A DNA stretch of 64,000 nt from Brugia malayi (Eukaryota > Nematoda > Chromadorea > Rhabditida > Onchocercidae). The stretch lies in the NCBI RefSeq assembly GCF_000002995.4, contig NW_025062475.1, positions 8,622,187 to 8,686,186 on the forward strand. Direction: 5' to 3'. The translations under genes and the position numbers were made by a program. The stretch's first letter is position 1, and each line of letters begins with the position of its first letter. The notes beneath the pieces were generated by a model, which was given only the letters and a program-made list of their open reading frames with translations, was not told where the DNA came from and did no database searches. Shown piece by piece: positions 11,353-23,909 of the stretch.

Positions 11353-14300
11353 ATGAAACCGAATGGTGGTGATAAAAAATTGCTCGTCGAAGAATCTCAT
11401 GGAATGTTATCGGATGAAACGATTGTGGAAATATTCGAACAACTTGCGCCTAGAGAAAGGGCTCGATTCTCTGTTATTAATAAACGCTTGTATAATTTGT
11501 TACACCCAGTTTGTTGCTTTCTATTGATGCTAATCTAATAATGATCAAAGTGGATTTAAATAATTTGAGTCATGAAACATGTGTCGTCGTCGTCGTTCAT
11601 ATGGGCATTGTATCACTAGAACTTTTGCAGTGGAGTGATATTAATCGTATTACGGCACACAAAGTGGGCATTGTTCTCTCTTCTGATCGCTACATATTGG
11701 AAATACATAATAATAGTAGTACGGGAAATACGGTATGTTTTACAACACACGTCTTGCTGTCCATTTGATACAGCTTGTCGTCATTCATCTTTTCCAACTT
11801 GGTCATCATAATAGTTGTATTTTGAGCAAAAATGTCTAATATTATTAAAAAATGCTTAATATTACGGAAAAATATGACGAGCATACCGGAAAGCATCCAA
11901 TTGAAATGGTCTTATTCAGGACGTTAATAAACTAGCGAAAGCACTTCGCAGTTCTCCGTTTATACAAAAGCTTGTGATTAGTAGCACGGACCATATTCGC
12001 ACAATTCCTGCTACATCGTTCGACTGTTTATCAAACCTTCGAGAACTCACTCTACCTTGTGATATTTTTGATAAGTAAGACATTAACATCCTCTTGCTTT
12101 CCCTATAAATTGATTGAATCATCGTAAAATGCGTAGGATCATCCGCTACCTAAAATGAAATGAATTATCGATGTTGTGGACCTTTCACTGCACTATCTGA
12201 TGCCATTAGAATTGAAGTCTGTGAAGAATCCCATAATGCTAACCAGTCCGCGGTCAATTGCAGCTTAGACTATATTAGTCTTGATCGATAAGACAAAAGA
12301 GTATCATCTGTTTCATTTTAGGTTTCTGCCATTTTTCTAGGCTTTGATATCACTGGGACCGCTGTCACTTTGTGTTATACAATCATAACTTCTTATTATA
12401 GAATAGAATTATATTTCCACCTTATTATGTAATTTAATTAACTAGTTTTACTCTTTAGAGAGTCGAATTTACATGAAAAAATCGAAGCAATATTTTCAAT
12501 CAAGAGATTACTGGTTTTACGTATTTTAAAACGATTTGATACTCCACGTAAAGCAACAAATGTAATACTTGGGGAACACATAGAAAATTTGCGAGCAAAT
12601 GCTATTAAAATGTTAAAATTACAGGTTACAAAATTTTATTTTTTTAAATTTCAAAAGACGTAGAATTTATTGAATAACAAAAATTATTTGAAATATGCAT
12701 TAGTTCGGCTTACTACTTTGATAGATAAGACTGAAAGAGGCTTTAGATTTGATGTGATAACTGTACAGCTATAAAATTGAGGTTAAAAGCTTTGTGAGGA
12801 GAAATTACAACTACAATTACTGTCATTTTTCTAGGGTGTGTCATTGACCGCAGTGGCAATGGAAAAGATTTCCGACAAATACTCGAATTCGTTAAAATAT
12901 CTATGTCTTATGGGCACCTTGGTACATACACCCGATGGTGCCATTTATCTGAAAGCGTTGTGTGAGTTGGAATTTAATAGTGAATGTCAATTATCAGTTA
13001 TTTAATTAATGAGAAAGAAGGAGGGGAAAACCGTGTAACAAGTTTATCAGTTGCTATCATAGTTACAGTAAACTAGCTAACGTTTGCATTTTTTTTAAAA
13101 AAGTTATTGAAGAATTGCAGATAGTTAACAATCACGCACAAATAATTAACTACCGGAATTTTAATTTAAGGCAATTTGAGGTGCTTGTGTAAACTGACGT
13201 TACCGCCATCACTTCTATCATTGAGTAGTAAACCATTGTATCAAGAATGTCGAATGCTGCAACAACTCACTACCAAATATCTCTCCGTATATGTTTACGA
13301 ATCAGAAATAGTTGAGACACGATATTTTATGAAGAAATTGCTACCGCTTACACTAAGAGAATTATGTTTGCATGACCCTACCCATATGGTAGCTAGAGAT
13401 TTGAAAAATGATGACTTTCGAAAATTACATTTCAAGGTAAGTAATTTCTTCAACGTATTACTTTAGTCTCCTTGTTGTGCACGAATACAAACAATGAATC
13501 ATAATTGCTAACACAAAAAGAATGAACATCTCATGAACAAGTCTATTTTGTGTCAAAACTCATTCAGCTTTTGAAATTTCCATTGAGGTGACATTTTGCA
13601 AACGAGCAGACTCACTGTATCAGCAAGAATGGATGCATGGTCATTGTGAGTTGTTATCACATATGGTTTGGGTGCAACCATACAAACATTTTAACACTGA
13701 ATATCCACATCCGGTAATCAAGAAATATTTTATTTCCGTGGTTTGTAATATAGATCAATGCGCCACAAGCAAATATTTGTTTGAAATCATTTTCTACAAT
13801 AGTTTTGAACCGTAAAATTTAAAGTATGACAAATGACTGTAGTAAGATATGGAGGACATCAAACGATTTGAATTTTCATTAAAAAAGTTATAATTTGATT
13901 TTTTAAAAGAATGCAAAGGTTATGCTAGGTACCTGGTTGGTGGTTTTTTATGAGCGAAAACGTAGATACAGCTGAAGAAGCCACAGAAGTTACGGCAACC
14001 GAAGAATCTCCAATCCTCCAACCACATGCTGTTCCACAAATCCAAGTACCACCAAATGAGGATCCTGGGGAAATGATGATGGCTACTATTGCAAGTGAGC
14101 GGCATTAATGCAAATAAGAGAATGTGTAGGAAACATTATAAGAATTAGAATTTCGAAGAGTAAGAATTTGAAAAACTTTAACTTGAATTGAGAACCAGAA
14201 CTACTTACAAAATCAAACATCAACTAAATAATCGAAGGAACAACAGGATTACGATCTAATGATAATCGGTTATTAGTCTCATCTTAAAATTAATTACAGC

Positions 14301-15142
14301 TTTCACATCAACCGATAAGCTATATATGATCTTTAAAAACTAATCGATAGCTTATTACCTATCGTATAACAATAAATTCTTTGATTTTTCTGCACAGGAT
14401 TTTTTGAGCGAATGATTGATGATCAACTGAACGCTGAATTTGGTGGTAGAGCTCTTACGGATTTGGCAGTACTTGAAAATCCTAGCAACAATGTGGTGAC
14501 ACCTAATACTGCTAGTCAATTACCAGTACCACCTAACCAAATTGGTATTTTGCATAATAATTCTCAGAAATTTAGTTCGTAATCCTAGTAACTTTAAGTG
14601 GTATGAGCAACTCGTTTTTTATCATTATAAATTTTGGTCATAATTCCAGTTTTAGGTAGTCACTCAGAGCGTTCCACCGACCGATCGCGTCGAAGTTACG
14701 TGGTGATATCAAGAGGTGGAAGGGGAAATCTACGTCAATCTATTGGAAGAACATCCTCACAAACAAATACTCAATCTATTACACCAACCCAAAGAGATAT
14801 ATCTGCAGGACAACACCAAGAAACATCTACGTGAGTTGTAATTGAAAAAGTGGAATTTCTTCCGACATAATTTATAGGTAACTTATAATTAAAATTAGGT
14901 AAATTTAATTCTTGCAATCTTCCGTATTCTAGGTACTACCGGATAACAGTCAGCATTTAAACAAGTGATTTACGTATCTTCTTGTCATTTTCAGAACTGC
15001 AGAATCGCCAGATTCAGAAGAATCGGAAGGACAATCAAACCAGAATGACAATGATGAAGCAGCTCAGTCTGGATCAACAACAGCAACAACAAACACAGCG
15101 TCGAGTGATGGGCGAGAAGGAAGAAATATAAGACGAAACTAG
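11353..15142 (+). CDS. F-box / leucine-rich-repeat protein with low-complexity tail
   Basis: Likely a substrate receptor of an SCF-type ubiquitin ligase, since an F-box normally binds SKP1. Residues from LSDETIVEIFEQLAPRERAR to RLYNLL fit the F-box. Later exons read as irregular leucine-rich repeats (LSNLRELTLPCDIF, NSLKYLCLMG, PLTLRELCLHDP). Exons that join in phase: 11353-~11738, 11909-~12076, 12460-12624, 12836-12960, 13171-13436, 13585-13713, 13933-14090, 14400-14542, 14650-14831, 14996-15142. The last four encode an acidic, Ser/Thr/Gln-rich tail with an RGGRG patch, ending EGRNIRRN-stop. The first exon shifts frame by one missing base near 11505, so it is either a consensus error or a damaged allele. 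Start Met at 11353 is the first in frame before the F-box. Which F-box family it belongs to I do not know. Confidence 0.75.
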
Positions 15143-16128
15143 ATCTTAATAACGTCAAAAAAGGCTCAGACATTTGCAGTATCACTATTTTACAGTTCAA
15201 GCTAAATAAATACAAAAAAAAAAACCAGATATAACCAGAAAATCAATGGAGACAAGTCACAGTCATCAGTATACTTATACGCTTTTATAACTGGCTTATT
15301 AAGCTGTAATGGATAAAAAAAAAAAAAAAAAAAACCATATTCCAAAACACTTGAAGCTTTCATCTGAAATCAATTATCCGAAAAATCATTTCAACAACAC
15401 TCAGTCCATAAGTTCATCTAATTACTGCTCGTACAAAGCCTTAGCTTATGACAAATTTACTAGAACTGACTAGAGAAAAGACAATAAGCAAGCAGAAGCA
15501 TTGTTGTTTTCCTTTATACATACCCAGGAAATAGCGAGCAAAAAAAAAAAAAATCTAACAAAGACATACAAATATATATAGCATGAAATAAGCTTATTTT
15601 TAGTGTCGTGAAGGAAGAGTAAACAAAAGTAAAATATAACATCGACGACCTTGACTCAAAATTTGTTCCATACACTTTGAAAAATAATATTTAAAAGAGG
15701 CAAAAGCATGTATAAATTACGTAAATTACATCATTAAATTTCCCCATTAAAAACTTTGTCCCACTCTCTAACTTTCACGGCGTCTTTGCTTGAGTCGAAG
15801 AAAAAAATCGAAAAAAAAAAAATGCTATAAATTCAAATATGCTAGTTCCTCCCTTTAGAAGACTTCTATCTTTTGTAAGATTTTTTCATCGAATATCTTT
15901 AATCAAATGTATTTGGTTGTTTACAATAAAGCAAAAAGCCGAAAAGTCTTATTTTACGATTTGTTGAAACTTGAAGTTTCATTCAAATTTAAATAGAAAT
16001 ATAAAAGCAGTAATTGAAAATAAACAATAGGAAGACCACAAAGCACAAATCAGTAAGCAAAGGAAACCAAATTGTGTAACCTTATCAAGAAGCAACACAA
16101 AAAGTCATCATAACTAACAAATATGAAT
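15143..16128. other. Convergent intergenic region (3' UTRs)
   Basis: The F-box gene (plus) and the RILP-like gene (minus) face each other across about 1 kb. I see only AT-rich sequence and several poly(A) tracts (near 15316, 15540, 15815), with no supported coding exon. Most of it is probably 3' untranslated sequence of the two genes. Confidence 0.55.
15205..15210 (+). terminator. Polyadenylation signal of the F-box gene
   Basis: AATAAA lies about 60 bp after the stop codon at 15140-15142 and is followed within a few bases by an A-rich stretch. It is the only canonical hexamer close to the stop. Confidence 0.6.
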
Positions 16129-19100
16129 CTAAGTTGCTTGACCGGAAAACGATGGCATCGAGCGCATTGATGGTATTGGACTGCTGGAGGCATGCACAGG
16201 GCTATAACCACCGCTACTGAAGCTCTCTTTATTGAAGAAAAATCGGAAACTGCAATTACAAATTTTATAAATTTCAACTGACTCCTAAGGAGGTGTTCAA
16301 TGACTAACTTGTGTACTATTTGACATGTTGGGGGACTAATTCATGACTGAACTAGACAAATTCTACATGCTCTCCTCAAATTCTGAGTACAATGTAAAGA
16401 CAGTGATTAGGAATGGTTTTCTATGTGCATCATCAAAAACATAATATTCATTGCAAACTTTCATGTTTTATACAAAACGATCCGAAATTAAAGTTTCAAA
16501 ATACCTTTTTGATAACTTCCATGAGGTTCTTTAATAATCGGCAGATTCTCAAGACTTCATGTTAACTAGTCTTTATCGTCCTTCCACAGTGTAAGCTGCA
16601 TATGAAACAAATGAAAAACATAGTTACTTCTTCTGTAACTTTTTATAAAGTAAAGCATACAACTTTCGCACGCCGCTTTCTTTTCGTTCATATTTCCATG
16701 GGTATAATTTTTCTTCAGGCTCCTTGTTGATTGGTCCATAAACAACATATTCTTCTGTTTGAGCAGATCTGAATTACAATAATGAGAATTGCAAAACAAA
16801 TTACGCAGTTCGTGCTTCCATAACTTGAGCGATGTGGAATCATATCTACGGAAAAACAAAATATTTAGAATAAAAAAATAGGATTCTTCAAAATTAACAA
16901 TAATTTTTTCACAAGAAATTCTTCAAATATTAAAAAATACCTATCAAATTCTCTACTGGAGTCACTTGCAACAGATTCTCGTCTGCGTAAGGGTCGCAGC
17001 TGTTCAAGTTCCTCTTCCAATTCCAAAACTTTGCCTTTCAGCAAATTCTTCTCTTGTAGTACTTCACGTAACTCTGACAAAGTGAATCTAGGAGCATTAT
17101 CATTGTCATCCTGAAAATTTTTCATTGAAAGAAACAACTATATAGAATAATATATATATATATATATATATTATTCTATATAGTATTATTCTATATATTA
17201 TTCTATATATATATATATATATATAGAAAAAAAGAAAAATAACTATATATAGAAAAAACTTCGATCTGGTTTGCTGACTAGAAAATCACAAAATTAGAAC
17301 CAAAATTTTTATCTTAAAAGAAGAGTGAACGGAAATAAAGAGAAACAATATTTTTGCAAAATGGTAACAGTTGCTATGTACAAAAGTAGTTGGTGGTAAA
17401 CAAACGTTCTTGATTGAGAGAGTATTTTCGCAAAATTGATGTATAGGAATGGTATAGCATAAAACTTTTTCTCGAAATAGAAAGATTTGATGCAAACATA
17501 TGAAGATAAATCTTATAACGTATATGAAATGCAAAATTTTTCTAAAAATTGCATAAATAAGATAAAAGATACCACTTGACACTGTTGCAAATCTTTGCAC
17601 TGACGAGTAGCATCTTTGAATAATTTCGTTAGTTTAATATTAGCTTCTTCAGTCAACTGCAATCTTTTAATAATTTCACTTTTTTCTTCTACCAACAACC
17701 TTCCCTGTTTTTGCAACGATGCATTCTTCCGTAAGAGTTCTTCATTTTGACGAATCAGTTTTTCAACATTGTTATGCAGCTGGAAGAAAAATGATAGATT
17801 CTAGCATAAAAATTGTAATGTATATGAAAGTTTTATAGTATGATAGAAATATGATAAAAGTCATTGAAGCATTTTGATTTTTAAAAACATGGCACTGAAA
17901 TAAAGCAGCAAATGTTTCAACTAATAAAAAATTGTTCAGATATCTATCTTCAAACCTAATGAAAGTTAAATTTATCAGTGATGGAACAAATCGTAAAAGT
18001 ATTAGAGATTAGAAAAAAAATCCCAAGAAATGTAAGTCCTGAAAATTTCAAAATTCTTGCTAATGACACTGGACGTTGACTGTTTTTTTTTTTTTTTTCA
18101 AAAAAAAAAAACATCGCAGCATCAATGAAAAGTGACTTACATTTTCTACTTCACAATTATAAGTACTGATATCTTTTTGCAAATCTTTTATTTCCTCTTT
18201 TTGTTTAGTAGAGAGTTCACGTAGTTCTAACAGCATTTTTAGATCTTCATCACGAGTTGCTGGAATGGACAAACTAATTTAATGATCTCCGAGACATTAT
18301 TAGATGACAAAATCTGATAGGGCCTAGATTTGTTAAGAAAACCGATGGAAAAAGGAAAATATAAATGAATATTAGAAGAGATGTCTTGAAGAATTATAAC
18401 TTTTTAGTAGTGATTTCTTTAAACTAAGGATCTCACCAGTTCTTCCAAGTACAAAGGATAAAAATTTTCTAGTTATGTTCAAATACATAGAAAATAAACA
18501 TGAAGTTAACCTAAGCAAATCCTCTGTATCATCACTATCAAATGATATTTTTCATTATTAATACAAAATTCAAATTCTGAAAAAATACTCATAGAAGTAA
18601 ATGCTGAAGCATCATCTCCAGTTACTGATGATAAATGCTTGTTTTCCAATTGCAAATTCTTTACCATCGACCATAAATCATCAATTTCTTTTCGATAATT
18701 CTCTTCTACTGCTTCTAATTCCTGCAATTTTTGATACTGTGCTACTTCACCATATTTAACAAAGTGTATAAATGACAAATGAATAAAACCCATCTATAAT
18801 TTCTGTCTAAGAATAAAGAAGGCGAAAAAAAAAGAACTCCAGCATAAGAAAAGGTGAAAAAATTAGGATTAGGGGCAAAGGACAAATCAGGCTCACGGAG
18901 AAAGAACTGATGAGAGGAAACAGAAATTAATATTTAGATGTAGATAAATTCAATAAAAGAATAATAACAAAGACCAAACAGTGAATAGTAAGTGCAAAAA
19001 ATGAGCTTCCTAATATTTTGCTTTTATTTCTTACATCACTCCATATATTAAGTGAGATAATATTACAGCTGGAATTTAATTTAGCTAAGCAGCATTACTA

Positions 19101-19873
19101 ACAAATAATAACCAATGAAAAACAAATAATAACCAATTCAAATTTGATTCGATCTTGCTGTTTCATTTGTTTCTCATTCTCCAACCTTTCAACTGTTTTT
19201 TTCAACATCAGAATTTCTTCATTTTCTTTTTCGTTATGATTAGCAAGTGATTCGAGTGTTTCGAGAGCTGATATTACCTGCAATTTACATTTTTTCAATG
19301 GCAAAACTGAAACTAATGAATTGTAAAAGAAACAATGCGGGATGAAATTGGTGATGTCAACCACTTCTTAAACAAGTTTTATTTCACACTACATACTTTC
19401 TGAATAGTGGAAGAATTTCTATACCAATTCCATATTAACTTTTCTATGATAGGAGAGATTTATAAAATTTCGAATAGCAGTTATATAAATTAATTACTTT
19501 CGCGAATCCTTTCTACGATAGATATTTATATGTTCTATTGTGATGTTTTCTTTTTTGTTCTGTGATTTCTAATTTTGTGGTTTTTTTTTTTAATAATTCA
19601 AGATTTTAGAGTCAAAATTTAACTAAAATTGGAACTGCTCAGAAAGCTAAAAATACGATATAAACAATGTAATATCCAAAATTTAATGCAACTAACACAG
19701 ATTAAATCTTAAACAGAATTTACCTTTGGCATAATTTGTCGCACGCTATCATTGCCAAACTCATCAATGATTCGTTCAAAATCTTTACCGATTGAAGCAG
19801 CCAAATCGTAGACATCAACAACAGTAATATGTCTTGAGGGACTATCAGCTGGAGACCGTACATCAGTCATCAT
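16129..19873 (-). CDS. RILP-like protein (Rab-interacting lysosomal protein family)
   Basis: RILP-family proteins are coiled-coil effectors that bind Rab GTPases and link vesicles to dynein or cilia. The first exon gives the RH1 region (VDVYDLAASIGKDFERIIDE, then VRQIMPKV), followed by heptad-rich coiled coils. Exon 16941-17110 gives the RH2 region (RFTLSELREVLQEKNLLKGK). The end carries the family signature GPINKEPEEK and SGVRKLFF. Exons: 19724-19873, 19134-19277, 18589-18721, 18141-18259, 17573-17779, 16941-17110, 16805-16845, 16661-16754, 16129-16249. The sum is 1,179 bp, exactly 393 codons including stop, near the length of human RILPL1. If the last intron is retained, the protein ends instead at 16624 after LYALLYKKLQKK. 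The frame stays open upstream of Met 19873 to an acceptor at ~19915, so a further 5' exon is possible. Confidence 0.85.
17139..17226. repeat. Palindromic TA microsatellite in an intron
   Basis: Long (TA)n runs flank interrupted TATTATTCTATATA units, giving an almost perfectly self-complementary stretch of about 85 bp inside the intron between RILP-like exons 17573-17779 and 16941-17110. It could extrude as a cruciform or be a replication-slippage product. Confidence 0.8.
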
Positions 19874-20636
19874 TGTGGTAGTCGTTACAGCACTTGTCGC
19901 AAAAGTCTTGAGTATCTGGAAGGAAGAAAGAAAAAAGCAGTGCCTGATGGTGATCCATGCCAATCAATCAAATAACTTAAAAACAACCAGGTGATGTAAA
20001 AGATAACCGTTTCTTTAACATTATGGTATCATAAAATAAGATTTCCATACTCAATATCAAATATTTCGTTATTCAGAACAGCCAAGCCGGATAAGATAAC
20101 TTGATATCTTCGTAAAGAGCATATATTTGATCATTTGCAGATGACATGTGATCGGTTACATAACAAGACCGGATAAAATGGAAAAATGTAATGCAAATAA
20201 AGACCTAGTTAATTGTATATTGAAGGAACAGTTAGATAATTGTACAATAAACTTGATGACATCAAAACAGTACATATTTTCATTCATACAACAAATAAAG
20301 GAACTGCCCTAAAAATAAGTCATAGAAAAGTCCGACAAAAAGATAAGTAGGAATCTTCGGAGATTTCAAAAATTTAATCATAAATCTTTCATGATTCTTT
20401 ATTTAAATTATTAGGATGGATCAATTTGAAAATTTGATCTTTTCCAAACAGGTATAAAAATACAAATGCGAAAAAGACGAAAGTAATGACGACCACGCGC
20501 TGAATGTGAAAATAAAAGTAATGAAGACCTGAAATCATGATTTGTGAGAGAGGAGAATTTTGTAAAGTAGTCAGAGAGAATGAAAGAAGAAAGGAAGTAA
20601 GAAGAATTAAAGAGAAATGATAATTGCCAGTACTAC

Positions 20637-20711
20637 ATCGCCTACGCGCTCATCCACTTTCATCCTTTCAATAGCAACAGAATGGACATTAAAGCACAGC
20701 ATTCCTTCCAT
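20637..20711 (-). other. Possible alternative first exon of the RILP-like gene
   Basis: A short open frame starting MEGMLCFNVHSVAIERM ends at GAT followed by GTAGTA, a possible donor in phase 0. It could join the acceptor at about 19915, whose exon is open in phase 0 (ILKTFATSAV) up to the Met at 19873. Codon use looks protein-like, but there is no homology to confirm it, and the 33-codon frame could be chance. Confidence 0.3.
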
Positions 20712-23700
20712 TGCTGCATTTTCAACTTTATCGATTTCTCATCCTCCTTAAAATTCTCGAAAGGACGAGGACAGAGAAACCACTCTCTGCGCATATTCCG
20801 AAGCAAAAAGACTCCAACTGAATGTGCATGAAAAAAGATCGATCATTATTTTTTATTGATGCTTAACTCATCTAATTACTGCAGCTTTATTTCAGCCTGC
20901 ACATGTCCTCACACTACACAACACTACAACACTCACATAAGTAAGGTGACATTGCATCAATTTTATTCAAAAAAGTAGCGAATTTTCTTTTTTTAAATTT
21001 AATGTCACTTCAGTTTTGATAAGATTCCTACAGACAACAATCAATATTCATAGTTCTCAAAGACCTACTGCCCTGAAATAAATTTGAAATACTTGGTATC
21101 GACAGGAACACAAACATTTCTAGCATTTATCATATAAATTAAAAATTAAGATAGCTGAGCAGCAACGTCCGTGATCTAGCTTCTAATGACAGATATGTAA
21201 TTGTGTCTCCTAAATTACCTAAAGCTCTTAAAGCATACTTGATAATTCTAACACTCTAATCCTGAGCTCTTCAAGGTCAATATCTTAAAGGTCCATACGA
21301 CAAATTTCTAACATTTATATATTTCCTCTGATATTTGTTTGTTGAATAATTATAAGGAAATAGCATACATTATGAAATGCTTAAAAATAAAGTTAGGAAT
21401 ATTACCTGAAATGAATTTCTACATTTTAAGAACCAGTGCATGACACTCAAGATAGTTTTGAGACCAGGAATAGACATAGGTATTGCAAATATCGTCATTA
21501 TTATCCTATAGTATCCGACAATTTAACTCAAGAATGTTTGTATTTTTTACACTGTGACTCTGCTAGATTAACAGCATAACCATTTCTCTGCTTAATTTAA
21601 TAAGCAAAAATGAAATCAGTAAAAACTTCAAACATTTACTGTACGAGTAAAAATATAAATGAATGACAAGGTATATGTGTAAGAAATGAAGCATACGAGT
21701 TTAAATTGAGCAAAGAAAAATTTATTTTCATAAGAATAGCTAAATTAAGCATAAAAAAGTTTCATAGCAACAGGTAAACCAAAAATCAGACTGGTGGTTT
21801 TATACGCCTATACTGAAGATTGATGACAATAGTTTATGAGTGCTCCAACAGAGTGTAACTGGAAATTGTTATGCGTTATAAGCAGGGAGAAAGGTACTGT
21901 GATGGGCAACTATATGATACCATCGCTGCAAAACAAAGTGAGTCAGTTAATCACTGAAAATACTGATTGCTCATAAAAACCAAATTTTTCAACTCTGCTC
22001 TCCTCCACTCTACTTCTACACTTTAGAAATGATTTTAAAAAATTATTCGAAACAGTGGAAATGAATGACTCACTTCGTATGTAATTGATGTATGGGTAAA
22101 AGAAAACAAGCTAGTCATATTTTCTACAATCACATTTAAAAAACTTGATAATCATCCTTTTCAGAAAGTAGTTAGCTTTTGATCGCAATAATAATAATTA
22201 AAGTTTTAAATTTAATTTATCTGAACATACTAGTAATAGATTTAAAATAATCTACAAAATTTCGAATTAAACATCCACTTATCCATGATAAATAATCCCC
22301 CCTGCTTCAGCTTTTTCAACCAATCTATCACCACCGGAACTTCTAGAAAATAGCACCTTTAACGTTATTCTACAGCGTCTCATTTTATAACACCTGAAAT
22401 TGACATTTTGTTCTGAGGGAAATATTTCTAAAGTATCTTTTGTTTTCGTTCCTAATGTATGTATATGAAGTGATTTCTTTTTTCTCAATATTAAACTCCT
22501 GACCAGGCATAACATACGCAAAATAAAAATATCAGAAAAATTGACTATAGATTTCCAATATCTGTAATATATATTTTATTGTACCAAATCTCAATAAGTA
22601 CTATTAATGAGATTAGAATTTAATTACGTGCTGCTAAACGTTTATACAAAAGTGGTTGTACATGAACAACAAACCAGGGATGGAAAATATTACATACAAT
22701 GAATGCATAAGGAAGAATTGAGGGTTCCTGGAACCAGAAACTATAAGCAGCAGTAAATCAATTGTAGTCAAACCTTTACACGCATGGAAAAGCGAATCTA
22801 TTTCACCATGGACAAGTGGAGACAATGCCCCTATCAATTCGTCGTGAAAATGATATGAATTTATGGGACAAAAAAAAGTTAACCACTTCAAAAAACTTCT
22901 CCCTCTATCTACTTATAGAAACCTTACGAATTTTTATAAAGAATATCGCCTCAACTGTTACTATAACCATGGAAGACACAATACAGAATACTTTAAAACT
23001 AGTTTGTGACATAATTTATGCAGAACCTCGGAATCTTTTGCAACTTTGATCAAAGATCCAAACTAAGAACAAGGGAGATATAATGTTGTCTGAGTCATGA
23101 GATGCTGAAGACTTCTACTGAGAAACTCTTTTGCATAAAGTTAGGAATAAAATTACCACTCAAACCAAATATGAACAAGACAGTAAGACAGCATAACCAT
23201 GTACATCGTAATCAAAGTAATCTTTTTTGTTAAAAAAAAAGTGAACAGTAGCACCAAGTAAAATCAAAACCCGTTAATACATATTCACGGGATCATAACA
23301 ACTAATAAAATCAATATCGTAAGCATTTTTAAGATATGAATTCAAAAAAAGGAAAGAAAAGAAAAAAAAATTTTAGGGAGTGGTGCCTCCTCACATGCTA
23401 ACATCACAACGGTTAATGCTTGACAAACCTTCAATTTGAACCAAAGGTATTAGTTTATCTCTTTTGTATCTTCAGCATGAATTTTAACGCGACGTTCAGT
23501 AGATCTAGCCAGTTATTTCGACAGAGTTTTCCGTAAAAAAACTAACTTAAAATTCAAAAGTTAGTGAAACCATGGGCCTACAATGTCATATATAACATGC
23601 ATCACAATTAATCATCCAAAACCGAAAAAATTTTTGGAACACCAACTTTAAAAACAGTAGATGTAATAAATCTAAGCACTGTGCACATATGCTATGAGTA

Positions 23701-23909
23701 ATTTGCTGGCTTACATAGTGGCCAATAAAGAGCTTATTTCACCCTGTGAGAGCATAATTGTAATTATATCTGATTAATTTTATATTGACAAGGTTAGTCG
23801 ATTTATAAAAAACAAAAAGTAATGGTATTATGTACAAATTAAATGCACACTTATTTTGGAAAAGAGGACAAAAGTATTTTCCCTGGTTCTTAAAAATATC
23901 CTTAAGTAA
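20712..23909. other. Gene-poor stretch between RILP-like and TAF1 genes
   Basis: No gene can be supported. Some minus-strand fragments look exon-like: around 22280-22400 (after a TTTCAG acceptor, ending AEAGGIIYHG) and around 22760-22850 (FHDELIGALSPLVHGEI). Their phases do not join in any way I could find, and I recognise no family. The rest is AT-rich with purine-rich tracts near 20550-20640 and 23340-23375. It may hold 5' UTR introns, promoter sequence and TAF1 3' sequence. Confidence 0.45.

Noticed and set aside
18080..18112. Poly(T)-C-poly(A) hairpin as a terminator or small RNA
   Set aside because: It lies inside an intron of the RILP-like gene and is a simple homopolymer pair; nothing else suggests a functional RNA.
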